From Sphingoaurantiacus capsulatus (GTDB lineage: Bacteria; Pseudomonadota; Alphaproteobacteria; Sphingomonadales; Sphingomonadaceae), in contig NZ_JBHRXV010000004.1 of the NCBI RefSeq assembly GCF_042648405.1, positions 1 through 64,000 on the forward strand: a stretch of 64,000 nt of DNA, in the 5' to 3' direction. Under the pieces are notes generated by a model. The model saw only the letters and a program-made list of their open reading frames with translations, was not told the origin of the DNA and ran no database searches. This document shows positions 18,735-26,468 of this stretch, piece by piece. The stretch's first letter is position 1. Each line of letters begins with the position of its first letter. The translations under genes were made by a program, and so were the position numbers.

Positions 18735-19705
18735 CCGACCTTGGCTTCCTGATGCTGTTCGTCGGCCTGTCGCTGACCCTGGGCTTGGGCGTTTTCGCCT
18801 TCGCCGGTGACGGCAGCGCCAAGAAGGCGTCGAAGCGGCTCGAAGCCCTGCGCGAGCGCCATTCCGGATCGCGCGAGATGCTGGCGCGCGCGCAGATGAA
18901 GCGGCTGATCGCCCAGCGCGACAACAAGCTCGACAGCGTCGTCGGCCAGTTCATCCCCCGCCCCGCCGAGCTGCGCGCGCGGCTGGAGCGCAGCGGCAAG
19001 AGCTGGACGCTCGGCCAATATGCGCTCGCCTGCGCCGGCACTTTCACCGGCGCCGCGCTGGTGCTGATCAGCGCCGGCGCCCCGCCGCTGCTCGCGCTGC
19101 TCGTCGGCAGCTTCCTCGGCATCGGCCTGCCGCACGCGGTGGTCGGCTTCCTGATCAAGCGCCGCGTCGCCGCCTTCACCACGCGTTTCCCCGACGCCAT
19201 CGACCTGCTCGTCCGCGGCCTGCGCTCGGGCCTGCCCGTTTCCGAATCGCTGGGCGTCGTCGGCAAGGAGATCGCCGAGCCGGTCGGCAGCGAATTCCGC
19301 ATCGTCGCCGACAAGATCCGCATCGGCCGCACGATGGAGGTGGCGCTGCACGAGATGGCGGCGCGCATGAATACGCCCGAGTTCCAGTTCTTCGTCATCA
19401 CCCTGTCGATCCAGCGCGAGACCGGCGGCAACCTCGCCGAAACCTTGGCGAACCTTGGCGAAGTGTTGCGCAAGCGCGCGCAGATGAAGCTGAAGATCAA
19501 CGCGATGTCGTCCGAATCGAAGGCGTCGGCCTACATCGTCGGCTCGCTGCCCTTCGCGGTGTTCGGCCTCGTGTGGATGGCGAACAAGAATTACCTGATG
19601 CCCTTCTTCGAGGATCAGCGGCTGATGATCGCCGGCACCATCGGCTTCGTCTGGATGTCGATCGGCGCCTTCATCATGTCGAAGATGGTGAGGTTCGAGA
19701 TCTGA
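18731..19705 (+). CDS. tadB: TadB inner-membrane platform protein
   Basis: A 324-aa polytopic protein of the type II secretion F family, forming with TadC the inner-membrane platform driven by CpaF. A membrane helix at about 5-25 is followed by two helices at about 90-135, the T2SF cytoplasmic domain (RFPDAIDLLVRGLRSGLPVS, about 155-280, with ETGGNLAETLANLGEVLRKR) and two C-terminal helices. The GTG at 18731 overlaps the cpaF stop (GTGA); a GTG two codons earlier is also in frame. The stop codon overlaps the tadC start by one base. Confidence 0.94.
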   Translation: MTDLGFLMLFVGLSLTLGLGVFAFAGDGSAKKASKRLEALRERHSGSREMLARAQMKRLIAQRDNKLDSVVGQFIPRPAELRARLERSGKSWTLGQYALACAGTFTGAALVLISAGAPPLLALLVGSFLGIGLPHAVVGFLIKRRVAAFTTRFPDAIDLLVRGLRSGLPVSESLGVVGKEIAEPVGSEFRIVADKIRIGRTMEVALHEMAARMNTPEFQFFVITLSIQRETGGNLAETLANLGEVLRKRAQMKLKINAMSSESKASAYIVGSLPFAVFGLVWMANKNYLMPFFEDQRLMIAGTIGFVWMSIGAFIMSKMVRFEI

Positions 19706-20682
19706 TGGGCGAGGAAGAGATGACCGTCCTCGGCCTCGCGCCGACGGATATCGCCACGCTGCTGGCGGCCTTCGCGACATTGGCGGTGATGGTCGCCGTC
19801 TGGGCGGCGACGACGGTGCGCGACCCGATGCGCGGCCGGGTGAAGGCGCTGCAGGAGCGGCGCGAGCAGCTGAAGGCCGGCATCACCGCCTCGCGCAGGC
19901 GCAGCAGCGTCACGGCCAAGGCCGAGGCGACCGACGTCATGCGTACCGTACTGAAAAAGCTGGCGGTGCTGCAGGACGAGCAGACGCAGGCGGCGGCGAC
20001 CAAGCTGGCGCAGGCCGGCATCCGATCGAAGGACGCGATCGTGGCGCTGCTGTTCGCGCGGTTGACGATGCCGCTGTTTCTCGGCGGCGGCATGGTACTC
20101 GCCGTCTATGTCTTCCACCTGTTCGACAGCTATTCGAACTTCACCCAGATGCTGATCGCCGCGGGCTCGCTGTTCGGGTCGTACAAGGCCCCCGACCTGT
20201 TCGTGCAAAACCTCGTGTCGAAGCGGTCGGAGGCGATCCGCAAGGGCCTGCCCGATGCGCTCGACCTGCTGGTGATCTGCGCCGAGGCCGGCCTCACCGT
20301 CGATGCCGCCTTCAGCCGCGTCGCGCGCGAACTGGGCGCCGGCTACCCCGAGCTCGGCGACGAGTTCGCGCTGACCTCGATCGAGCTCGGCTTCCTCACC
20401 GACCGGCGGCAGGCATTCGACAATCTCTCGCAGCGCGTCGCATTGGAAAGCATCCGCGGCGTCGTCACCACGATGGTGCAGACCGAGAAGTACGGCACGC
20501 CGCTGGCGAGCGCGCTGCGCGTGCTTTCTGCCGAATTCCGCAACGAGCGGATGATGCGCGCCGAGGAAAAGGCCGCGCGGCTGCCCGCGATCATGACGGT
20601 GCCGCTGATCCTGTTCATCCTGCCGGTGCTGTTCATCGTGATCTTGGGGCCAGCCGCCTGCTCGATCTCCGACTCGCTGTAA
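19705..20682 (+). CDS. tadC: TadC inner-membrane platform protein
   Basis: Second T2SF-domain platform protein, 325 aa. The first helix is at about 12-32, a helix pair at about 115-155, then the T2SF domain RKGLPDALDLLVICAEAGL with TVDAAFSRVARELG and FDNLSQRVALESIRGVVTT. A final helix LIFILPVLFIVILGP-like segment precedes the end. It starts at the TGATG junction with tadB. It is the last recognisable tad gene here; a large inverted repeat begins 14 bases after the stop. TadD, TadE, TadF, TadG and the Flp pilin are not present. Confidence 0.94.
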   Translation: MGEEEMTVLGLAPTDIATLLAAFATLAVMVAVWAATTVRDPMRGRVKALQERREQLKAGITASRRRSSVTAKAEATDVMRTVLKKLAVLQDEQTQAAATKLAQAGIRSKDAIVALLFARLTMPLFLGGGMVLAVYVFHLFDSYSNFTQMLIAAGSLFGSYKAPDLFVQNLVSKRSEAIRKGLPDALDLLVICAEAGLTVDAAFSRVARELGAGYPELGDEFALTSIELGFLTDRRQAFDNLSQRVALESIRGVVTTMVQTEKYGTPLASALRVLSAEFRNERMMRAEEKAARLPAIMTVPLILFILPVLFIVILGPAACSISDSL

Positions 20683-20696
20683 GGCACCGACCAAGT

Positions 20697-20845
20697 CCCT
20701 CTCCCGCTTGCGGGAGAGGCTAGGTGAGGGTGTGCGAGCGCCAACGAGCTTTCGGCGCCGGTGGTGAAGCGTTGAGGGCGGAACACCCTCACCCTCCCAC
20801 CGCTTCGCGGCGGGCCCCTCCCTCTCCCGCAAGCGGGCGAGGGGG
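20697..20845. repeat. 149-bp inverted repeat, CCCTCTCCC family
   Basis: The element is framed by CCCTCTCCCGCTTGCGGGAG at the left and CTCTCCCGCAAGCGGGCGAG at the right, with inner GGTGAGGGTG and CACCCTCACC that also pair. It shares a long right-hand segment (CCTCACCCTCCCA and GGGCCCCTCCCTCTCCC) with the element at 62407-62567. It fills the space between the convergent tadC and TPR genes. Confidence 0.85.
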
Positions 20846-20847
20846 CG

Positions 20848-21417
20848 TCAGGCGGGCTTGCTGACCAGGCTGAACCGCTTCAACTGCTTCTGCGGCTCGG
20901 CCCATCCGGGCTTCAGCGCCGCCGCCTGGCGATAATCGTCATAGGCGGCGCGTGTGCGGCCCAAGGCCTCGTTGGCGACGCCGCGCGTGTAATAGGCGAC
21001 CTCGGGGCGGACGGGATTGAGGTCGAGCCCCTGGCTGAGGAAATTGACCGCCTCGCCGTCGCGGCCGCCGACATGCACCAGCGCGATGCCCTTGTTCACA
21101 TAGGCCTCGGCGAGGTCGGTCTTCAGCCGGATCGCCGCCTCATAGTCGGCGATCGCCGCAGCATGTTCCTTCTTCCGCATATAGAGGATGCCGCGGTTGA
21201 CGAGGGTGGCGGCGCGGTCGCGGACGCTCAGCGCCTGCTCGCTCAGCGCGCGGTCGCAATTCTCGAAGGCCTCGTCGCTGGCCCGGCCCGACTCGGCGAG
21301 CTCGTAGCAGACGCGCGAAAAGCCCGCGCCGATGATGCTCACGGCGCCATGCGCGGTATCCGGAATGAAAAACCCAACAGCGATAAGGGCGCCGGCCAGC
21401 AGCTTGTGCGTGGACAT
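20848..21417 (-). CDS. Secreted tetratricopeptide-repeat protein
   Basis: A 189-aa protein with an N-terminal signal peptide (MSTHKLLAGALIAVGFFIP, cleavage near AHG) and three to four TPR units. Examples are ALSVRDRAATLVNRGILYM, KEHAAAIADYEAAIRLKTD, LAEAYVNKGIALVHVG and TRAAYDDYRQAAALKPGW. It is expected to be periplasmic and to bind other proteins. The ATG giving MSTHK was chosen over an upstream ATG because the signal peptide starts there. It ends against the tadC-side repeat in convergent orientation. TadD is also a TPR lipoprotein, but this protein has no lipobox, so I do not call it TadD. Confidence 0.75.
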   Translation of the reverse strand: MSTHKLLAGALIAVGFFIPDTAHGAVSIIGAGFSRVCYELAESGRASDEAFENCDRALSEQALSVRDRAATLVNRGILYMRKKEHAAAIADYEAAIRLKTDLAEAYVNKGIALVHVGGRDGEAVNFLSQGLDLNPVRPEVAYYTRGVANEALGRTRAAYDDYRQAAALKPGWAEPQKQLKRFSLVSKPA

Positions 21418-21472
21418 GGCAGTCTCCTTCCCCAAGGAGCGGCCATCATAGCATCGATCGGGAGTCGGCGCC

Positions 21473-21679
21473 TCAGGCGATGATGTCGGGCAGCAGCTGG
21501 TCGTTGAGCTGGCGGATATCGTCCTTCAGCTTCAGCTTGCGCTTCTTCAGCCGGGCAAGCTGGATCTGGTCGTGGCCGGGCAGCGAGCGCAACGCCTCGA
21601 TCGCCGCGTCGAGGTCGCGATGCTCCTCGGTCAGCGCCTCGAGGCGGCTCAGCAATTCCTTGTCGTCCACCACCGGCAA
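21473..21679 (-). CDS. DUF465/YdcH family protein
   Basis: A 68-aa, highly charged, all-helical protein of the YdcH (DUF465) family. It has the family signature LEEEHRDLDAAI-like LTEEHRDLDAAIEAL followed by IQLARLKKRKLKLKDDI. Members are small coiled-coil hairpins of unknown function. A second short member is encoded divergently 289 bases away at 21969-22133. No membrane segment or signal is present. Confidence 0.85.
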   Translation of the reverse strand: MPVVDDKELLSRLEALTEEHRDLDAAIEALRSLPGHDQIQLARLKKRKLKLKDDIRQLNDQLLPDIIA

Positions 21680-21968
21680 CTCGCGACTCAGTTTGGGTGG
21701 CCGAGTCGTAGCACAGCGCGACTCGCGCGTAAGTGGCCAGCAGCGCCGCCGGGCGAATACGCCGCGCCGCCGCCTCCACAGCTAGCGGCCATTTCGTATC
21801 GGGAACGCTACGTCTTGTGGTGAAACAAGTTGGTCGCAAATTCGGCTGACGACCCCGGAAAGCTGTGATCTACTCGACCATCCCGATTGCCGAGGGCCTG
21901 CGTTCTACGCATCCGATGCTGGGACAGCCTTCGGCGACCGACCTTTAACGAAGGAAGGATACGGACCC

Positions 21969-22133
21969 ATGGCTACCGCACATCTCGACGCTCTCGCCTC
22001 CAGGCACGCTACGCTGGAGAGCACGATCTTCAACGAGATGCAGCGACCCATGCCCGACTCGTTCCGCCTCGCGCAGTGGAAGAAGGAAAAGCTGCGGCTG
22101 AAGGAACAGATCGAGCGCGAAGGCACCCATTAG
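21969..22133 (+). CDS. Short DUF465/YdcH family protein
   Basis: A 54-aa reading frame starting MATAHLDALASRHATLES and ending LKEQIEREGTH. It is helical, with the YdcH-type pattern of a first helix around HATLEST and a basic second helix FRLAQWKKEKLRLKEQI. GAAGGAAGGATA lies upstream of the ATG at 21969, and a perfect hairpin terminator follows 22 bases after the stop, so it looks like a real single-gene unit. The 289 bases between it and the divergent DUF465 gene contain no other coding frame I can support. Confidence 0.8.
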   Translation: MATAHLDALASRHATLESTIFNEMQRPMPDSFRLAQWKKEKLRLKEQIEREGTH

Positions 22134-22154
22134 CCGTCGCGCACATCGCAAGAG

Positions 22155-22190
22155 AAAGGGCCGGGAGCGATGCTCCCGGCCCTTTCCTTT
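22155..22190 (+). terminator. Intrinsic terminator of the short DUF465 gene
   Basis: A perfect 14-bp stem (22155-22168 with 22172-22185, core GGGCCGGGAGC) with a 3-base loop is followed by CCTTT. The AAA/TTT ends make it usable in both directions, so it probably also ends the outer-membrane gene coming from the right. Confidence 0.88.
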
Positions 22191-22207
22191 TCAGCTCGAT
22201 CCGTTCG

Positions 22208-22828
22208 TTAGAAGCGGAACGAGATACCCGCCAGCACCTGCTGCGGATTGTAGCTGCCGTCGAAGTCCTTGTAGCGGTACTCGACGCGCGCCGAGGTGCT
22301 CGGGCTCAGCGCATATTCGACGCCCGCGCCATAGACCGCGCCATCCGCCCAATCCTTGTCGCTGAACGAATTGGCCGGGGTCACCGAATCGGTCACGCTG
22401 ACCTGGATACGCTCGGCACCATAGCCGACGCGGCCATAGACCAGCGCGCGGTCACCGGCGACGAAGCCGGCGCGGCCCGAGAACATATAGTTCCAGTCAG
22501 GATTGACCGCAGCGGTGATGCCCGGCGCCAGGGTCTGGCGGAGCGTGCGGCCGCCCGCGCCGATCTCCGCTTCGCCACCGAGGACGAAGCCGGTGCCGAC
22601 CGGCGCATCGAAGCCGAAATAGGCGCCATAGTCGAAGCTGCTGCGATCGCGGTCGAACGCCGCGACACCGGGAATGCCGAAATCTTCATCGATGGAGCGC
22701 TGGCCCCAGCCGATCTGGCCGCCGACGTAAGGACCGGTGAAGCTGTCGCCCACATCCTGCGCCATGGCCGGCGCGGTAACGGGAAGCAACGCGAGGGCCG
22801 CGGCAGCAACGAAATACTTGGTGTTCAT
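22208..22828 (-). CDS. Outer membrane beta-barrel protein, OmpA/Omp25-like
   Basis: A 206-aa porin-like protein with signal peptide MNTKYFVAAAALALL, cleaved near AMA-QD (after residue 23). The mature part has alternating amphipathic strands starting FTGPYVGGQIGWGQRS, repeated Tyr/Gly turns (FSGRAGFVAGDRALVYGRVG, GAGVEYALSPSTSARVEY), and ends with Phe, the usual C-terminal signal for barrel insertion. This fits the eight-stranded OMP_b-brl family. The start is set by AAGGAGTTGGGAATG. An EcfG-like promoter lies just upstream. Confidence 0.88.
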   Translation of the reverse strand: MNTKYFVAAAALALLPVTAPAMAQDVGDSFTGPYVGGQIGWGQRSIDEDFGIPGVAAFDRDRSSFDYGAYFGFDAPVGTGFVLGGEAEIGAGGRTLRQTLAPGITAAVNPDWNYMFSGRAGFVAGDRALVYGRVGYGAERIQVSVTDSVTPANSFSDKDWADGAVYGAGVEYALSPSTSARVEYRYKDFDGSYNPQQVLAGISFRF

Positions 22829-22863
22829 TCCCAACTCCTTCTTACTCGGACGAACGCCCTCAA

Positions 22864-22888
22864 GACGCCATGACATCCTGAAAGTTCC
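22864..22888 (-). promoter_or_regulatory. Candidate EcfG (general stress sigma) promoter
   Basis: Read on the minus strand, GGAAC is followed after exactly 16 bases by CGTC, one mismatch from the GGAAC-N16/17-CGTT promoter used by the EcfG general stress sigma factor of alphaproteobacteria. Transcription would start near 22857 and leave about 29 bases of leader carrying AAGGAG before the outer-membrane barrel gene, which is good geometry. Confidence 0.5.
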
Positions 22889-23085
22889 TGCCAGCACCAC
22901 CCAAGGGGGGTGAGATGGTGCCGGAAAGTCACAGACCGCAATCGGGGAGGATGTTGCGGCCGTGGACGATGATTTCGCGCCCGCAACGTGAACCGATACT
23001 TAATGAAAAGTGGCTTCAATTTGGATGCTTGGCGCCGCATTTCGTTCATCTTCGGTTCAGCGCGCAAACATCTTTCAAAACGCGG

Positions 23086-23118
23086 AACGGGCCCGCATCT
23101 TTTCGATGCGAGCCCGTT
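23086..23118 (-). terminator. Hairpin downstream of dksA, probable terminator
   Basis: AACGGGC-c-CGCATC pairs with GATGCG-a-GCCCGTT around a short T-rich loop. It lies 31 bases after the dksA stop in the direction of transcription. The following minus-strand sequence has only a short TTTT run a few bases away, so termination is plausible but not certain. Confidence 0.5.
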
Positions 23119-23148
23119 CAAATAGGCGCAATGATATTGTGTTGCGGA

Positions 23149-23625
23149 CTATTCGTCGCGCGTCACCTTCTCGAGCCGTTCATGCTTTTCCTGCGCTTCG
23201 AGGGTCATCGTCGCGATCGGCCGCGCTTCGAGCCGCTGCAGCGAGATCGGCTCGCCGGTCACTTCGCAATAGCCATATTCGCCGTCTTCGATGCGACGCA
23301 GCGCCGCGTCGATCTTCGAGATCAGCTTGCGCTGGCGGTCGCGCGTGCGCAGCTCGATCGACCAGTCGGTCTCGCTCGACGCGCGGTCGGTAACGTCCGG
23401 CTCGCGCAGCGATTCGCTCTGAAGGGTCTGCAGCGTCTCGCGGGCCTCGCGAAGGATGTCGTCCTTCCAGTCGAGCAGCTTCCCGCGGAAAAAGGCCAGC
23501 TGACGCGGCCCCATGAATTCTTCATCGGCGCTCGGCCGATACCCCGTCGGTAGTTCAACGTCGTCGAACACCGATGGCTCGACCTCGTCGCTCACCACGA
23601 CGGCCCCGCTCCCCACGACTTCCAT
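23149..23625 (-). CDS. dksA: DksA family RNA polymerase-binding transcription factor
   Basis: Binds in the RNA polymerase secondary channel and, with ppGpp, controls rRNA and amino-acid promoters. The 158-aa protein has the N-terminal DksA domain, a coiled coil (about 40-110) whose tip keeps the acidic motif DVTDRA (Asp77, Asp80, Ala82), and a C-terminal segment YGYCEVTGEPISLQRLEARP. Only Cys120 of the four zinc ligands remains; the others align with Thr123, Thr141 and Ala144. This pattern is known in alphaproteobacterial DksA. The ATG at 23625 has GGAG 7 bases upstream; an ATG two codons earlier is also in frame. Confidence 0.92.
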   Translation of the reverse strand: MEVVGSGAVVVSDEVEPSVFDDVELPTGYRPSADEEFMGPRQLAFFRGKLLDWKDDILREARETLQTLQSESLREPDVTDRASSETDWSIELRTRDRQRKLISKIDAALRRIEDGEYGYCEVTGEPISLQRLEARPIATMTLEAQEKHERLEKVTRDE

Positions 23626-23844
23626 CCGCATACTCCCTGCCACGACATACCGTCTGTGACCGGCGCTCCGTGCCCCGCTCGCAGGACGGCCTCCCCGCCG
23701 CGGCCTATAGCGATTGCGCAAGGCGGGAACAAGTGACGGTTCGATGGTGAAACAACGGCCGTGACTCGGCGATGAACGCTCTCAGGAAAACGACCGCTGC
23801 GAACCTTCGTCCACAGCGGCCGTCCCCACAGGACTCCGGCTCTC

Positions 23845-24306
23845 TCAAGCCGTGCCCTTGGTCTCCGTCGAGGCGATCAGCTTCTCGATTTCGTTGGTCG
23901 GGCGGTTGGTGATGTCCTTGGCGATCTCGCCGATGATCCGCGCCTCGACCTCCTTGTGATAATGCTTGCGCAGCTCGCCGAGCGCCTTCGGCGGCGCCAC
24001 CACGATCAACTGCGAGAACTCGTTCTTCAGCGCGCGCATGCGCAGCATCTCGGCGGTTTCCGCGGCGAAGCGGTCCTCCTCCAGCTGGTGGAAGTCGGTC
24101 TGCTCATAGCCGGCGACACCGCCGAGCCCGCCCGCCTGCTGGTTGCGGCCCGGCGCATCGGTGCCGATGTCGCGGGTGGCCGGAATGTCCTTCTCCTCGT
24201 GGGTGACGACTTCCAGCTTCGGATATTGCGCATCGCCGTCATTGCGGAACAGCAGCATCTTGCGGCCATCGGCGACCACGACCATCGCATCACGCGGAAT
24301 CTGCAT
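23845..24306 (-). CDS. Host attachment family protein (baeRF-type domain)
   Basis: A 153-aa protein resembling the PF10116 group annotated as required for attachment to host cells. It is seen in rhizobia and sphingomonads and is related to the eRF1-like baeRF folds. Features are the N-terminal WVVVADGRKMLLFRN-type strand (AMVVVADGRKMLLFRNDGD), the conserved HQLEEDRFAAETAEML, and LIVVAPPKALGELRKHYHKE. No signal or membrane segment is present, so the attachment role in other species is probably indirect. The ATG giving MQIPRDAMVVV is clearly the start. It is transcribed alone, divergent from serS. Confidence 0.83.
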   Translation of the reverse strand: MQIPRDAMVVVADGRKMLLFRNDGDAQYPKLEVVTHEEKDIPATRDIGTDAPGRNQQAGGLGGVAGYEQTDFHQLEEDRFAAETAEMLRMRALKNEFSQLIVVAPPKALGELRKHYHKEVEARIIGEIAKDITNRPTNEIEKLIASTETKGTA

Positions 24307-24400
24307 TACGAACCTCCAATCGATCAGAGGAAACAACGCACCGCGATGCGGAGCGGTTGCCGCTTGGCAAGAACGGCTCGGCCCGTCATAGCGTCGGCCC

Positions 24401-25681
24401 ATGCACGACATTCGCTACATTCGGGCCGAACCTCAGGCGTTCGACGCCGGCCTTGCGCGCCGTGGGGTCGAGCCATCGGCCGAGCGCATCCTCGCTTATG
24501 ATACCGGCCTGCGCGCCGTTCTGACCGAGCTTCAGGCCGGCCAGGCGCGCCGCAACGAGGCCTCGAAGGCGATCGGCGCCGCCAAGGCCTCGAAGGACGA
24601 AGCGACGGCGCAATCGCTGATGGCCGAGGTCGCCGCATTGAAGCAGCGCCTGCCCGAGCTCGAAATGGGCGAGCGCACGCTGACCGAGGCTCTGCAAGCA
24701 GAACTGGCCGCGCTGCCCAACATCCCAGTCGCCGAGGTGCCCGAGGGCAGCGACGAGGCCGGCAACCAGCTCGTCCACACCCGCGGCGAGAAGCGCGACC
24801 TCGGTTTCGAGCCGCGCGACCATGATGCGATCGGCGCGCCGCTCGGCCTCGATTTCGACGCCGCCGCGGCGATCTCTGGCAGCCGCTTTGCCGTGATGAA
24901 GGGCGGCATCGCCCGGCTCCATCGCGCGCTCGGCCAGTTCATGCTCGACCTGCAGACGCGCGAGCATGGCTATACCGAGGTGATGCCGCCGCTGCTGGTG
25001 CGTGACGAAGCCGTGTTCGGCACCGGCCAGCTACCGAAGTTTGCCGACGATCTGTTCCGCACCACCGACGGCCGCTGGCTGATCCCGACCGCCGAGGTGT
25101 CGCTGACCAACCTGGTGCGCGAGCGCATCCTGTCGGGCGACGAGCTGCCGCTGCGCTTCACCGCGCTGACGCAATGCTTCCGCTCCGAAGCCGGCGCCGC
25201 CGGACGCGACACGCGCGGCATGATCCGCCAGCACCAGTTCGAGAAGGTCGAGCTGGTGTCGATCACGTCGCCGGAGCAATCGGACGAAGAGCATGAGCGG
25301 ATGACCGCCTGCGCCGAAGCGGTGCTCGACCGGCTCGGCCTCGCCTATCGCCGCATGCTGCTCTGCACCGGCGACATGGGCTTCACCGCGCGCAAGACCT
25401 ACGACCTCGAGGTCTGGCTGCCCGGCGCCGGCCAGTATCGCGAGATCAGCTCCTGCTCCAACTGCGGCGACTTTCAGGGCCGCCGCATGAACGCGCGCTT
25501 CAAGCGCGACGGCGACAAGGGCACCACCTTCGTCCACACCCTGAACGGCTCGGGCCTCGCGGTCGGCCGCACGCTCGTCGCGGTGCTGGAAACCTACCAG
25601 CAGGCCGACGGCTCGGTGGCGATCCCCGACGCGCTCCACCCCTATATGGGCGGGCTCAACCGGCTGGAGCCGACGGCATGA
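24401..25681 (+). CDS. serS: Serine-tRNA ligase
   Basis: Charges tRNA-Ser, and tRNA-Sec where present. The 426-aa protein shows the N-terminal MHDIRYIRAEPQAF and the long antiparallel coiled coil (about 25-100) that reads the tRNA variable arm. Class II motif 2 is TQCFRSEAGAAGRDTRGMIR and motif 3 is GSGLAVGRTLVAVLETYQ; EISSCSNCGDFQGRRMNARF lies between them. Its last codon overlaps the surE start (ATGA at 25678-25681). Confidence 0.98.
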   Translation: MHDIRYIRAEPQAFDAGLARRGVEPSAERILAYDTGLRAVLTELQAGQARRNEASKAIGAAKASKDEATAQSLMAEVAALKQRLPELEMGERTLTEALQAELAALPNIPVAEVPEGSDEAGNQLVHTRGEKRDLGFEPRDHDAIGAPLGLDFDAAAAISGSRFAVMKGGIARLHRALGQFMLDLQTREHGYTEVMPPLLVRDEAVFGTGQLPKFADDLFRTTDGRWLIPTAEVSLTNLVRERILSGDELPLRFTALTQCFRSEAGAAGRDTRGMIRQHQFEKVELVSITSPEQSDEEHERMTACAEAVLDRLGLAYRRMLLCTGDMGFTARKTYDLEVWLPGAGQYREISSCSNCGDFQGRRMNARFKRDGDKGTTFVHTLNGSGLAVGRTLVAVLETYQQADGSVAIPDALHPYMGGLNRLEPTA

Positions 25682-26466
25682 GGATCCTCGTCACCAACGA
25701 CGACGGCGTCCACGCGCCGGGCATCGAAATCCTCGAGGCGATCGCCCGCGAACTGTCCGATGACGTGTGGATCGTCGGCCCCGCCGAGGAACAGTCGGGC
25801 GCTGGCCACTCGCTGACGCTCGCCGACCCGGTGCGCATCCGCCAGCTGTCCGATCGCCGCTATGCGGTGCGCGGCACGCCGACCGATAGCGTCATGCTCG
25901 GCATCGGCATCGTGTTGAAGGATCTGCGCCCCGATCTCGTGCTGTCGGGCGTCAACCGCGGCGCCAACCTCGCCGAGGACGTCACCTATTCGGGCACCGT
26001 CTCGGCGGCGATGGAGGGCACGCTTGCCGGCATCCCGTCGATCGCGCTCAGCCAGACCTTCTGGCACCAGGAAGGCGAGTTCGAGCCCTTCGCCTGCGCG
26101 CGCGCTTGGGGCGCGAGCGTCGTGCGCGCGCTGTTGAAGAGCGGCTGGCCGAAGGGCGTGCTGATCAACGTCAACTTCCCGCCGATCGGCCCCAGCGAGG
26201 TGCGCGGCGTCCGCGTCACCGAGCAGGGCTTCCATGATTATGGCCGCCTCATCATTGAGGAGCGGCAGGACATGCGCGGTACGCCCTATTACTGGTTCGG
26301 CCTCGGCCCAGATGCGACGCAGCCGGGGCACGAGACCGACCTGAAGGCGATCCGCGAGGGCTATATCTCGGTGACGCCGCTGCACCTCGACCTCACCCAT
26401 TACCCGACGATCGCCGGCCTGCGCGACGCGCTCGCCGACTTCGCCGCGCCGGGCAAGGCCGGCTGA
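25678..26466 (+). CDS. surE: 5'/3'-nucleotidase SurE
   Basis: Metal-dependent nucleoside monophosphate phosphatase of 262 aa linked to stationary-phase survival. The N-terminal active-site motif is LVTNDDGVHAPG, followed by AEEQSGAGHSLT, GTPTDSVMLG and SGVNRGANLAEDVTYSGTVS. It is coupled to serS by a 4-base overlap and followed two bases later by the LysM/LytM lipoprotein. The order serS-surE-LysM/M23 protein is a common alphaproteobacterial arrangement (often with pcm), here without pcm. Confidence 0.97.
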   Translation: MRILVTNDDGVHAPGIEILEAIARELSDDVWIVGPAEEQSGAGHSLTLADPVRIRQLSDRRYAVRGTPTDSVMLGIGIVLKDLRPDLVLSGVNRGANLAEDVTYSGTVSAAMEGTLAGIPSIALSQTFWHQEGEFEPFACARAWGASVVRALLKSGWPKGVLINVNFPPIGPSEVRGVRVTEQGFHDYGRLIIEERQDMRGTPYYWFGLGPDATQPGHETDLKAIREGYISVTPLHLDLTHYPTIAGLRDALADFAAPGKAG

Positions 26467-26468
26467 CC

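Larger units (their letters stand above)
22829..23148. other. 320-base intergenic region between two minus-strand genes
   Basis: This gap contains the EcfG-like promoter and 5' leader of the outer-membrane barrel gene at its left and a hairpin downstream of dksA at its right. The remaining stretch of about 190 bases is lower in GC than its surroundings and shows no coding frame or RNA gene that I can support. Confidence 0.6.

Noticed and set aside
20848..21417. TPR protein next to tadC as TadD
   Set aside because: It is on the opposite strand, lies beyond a repeat, and lacks the lipobox and length expected for TadD.
21801..21825. Second EcfG-like promoter, GGAAC at about 21801 before the short DUF465 gene
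   Set aside because: GGAAC is present, but the sequence 16 to 17 bases later is AAAC/AACA, not CGTT-like, and the site is far from the start.
21339..21839. 166-aa minus-strand frame across the DUF465 gene and the adjacent gap
   Set aside because: It overlaps two better-supported genes in another frame and has Arg/Ala-rich shadow composition.
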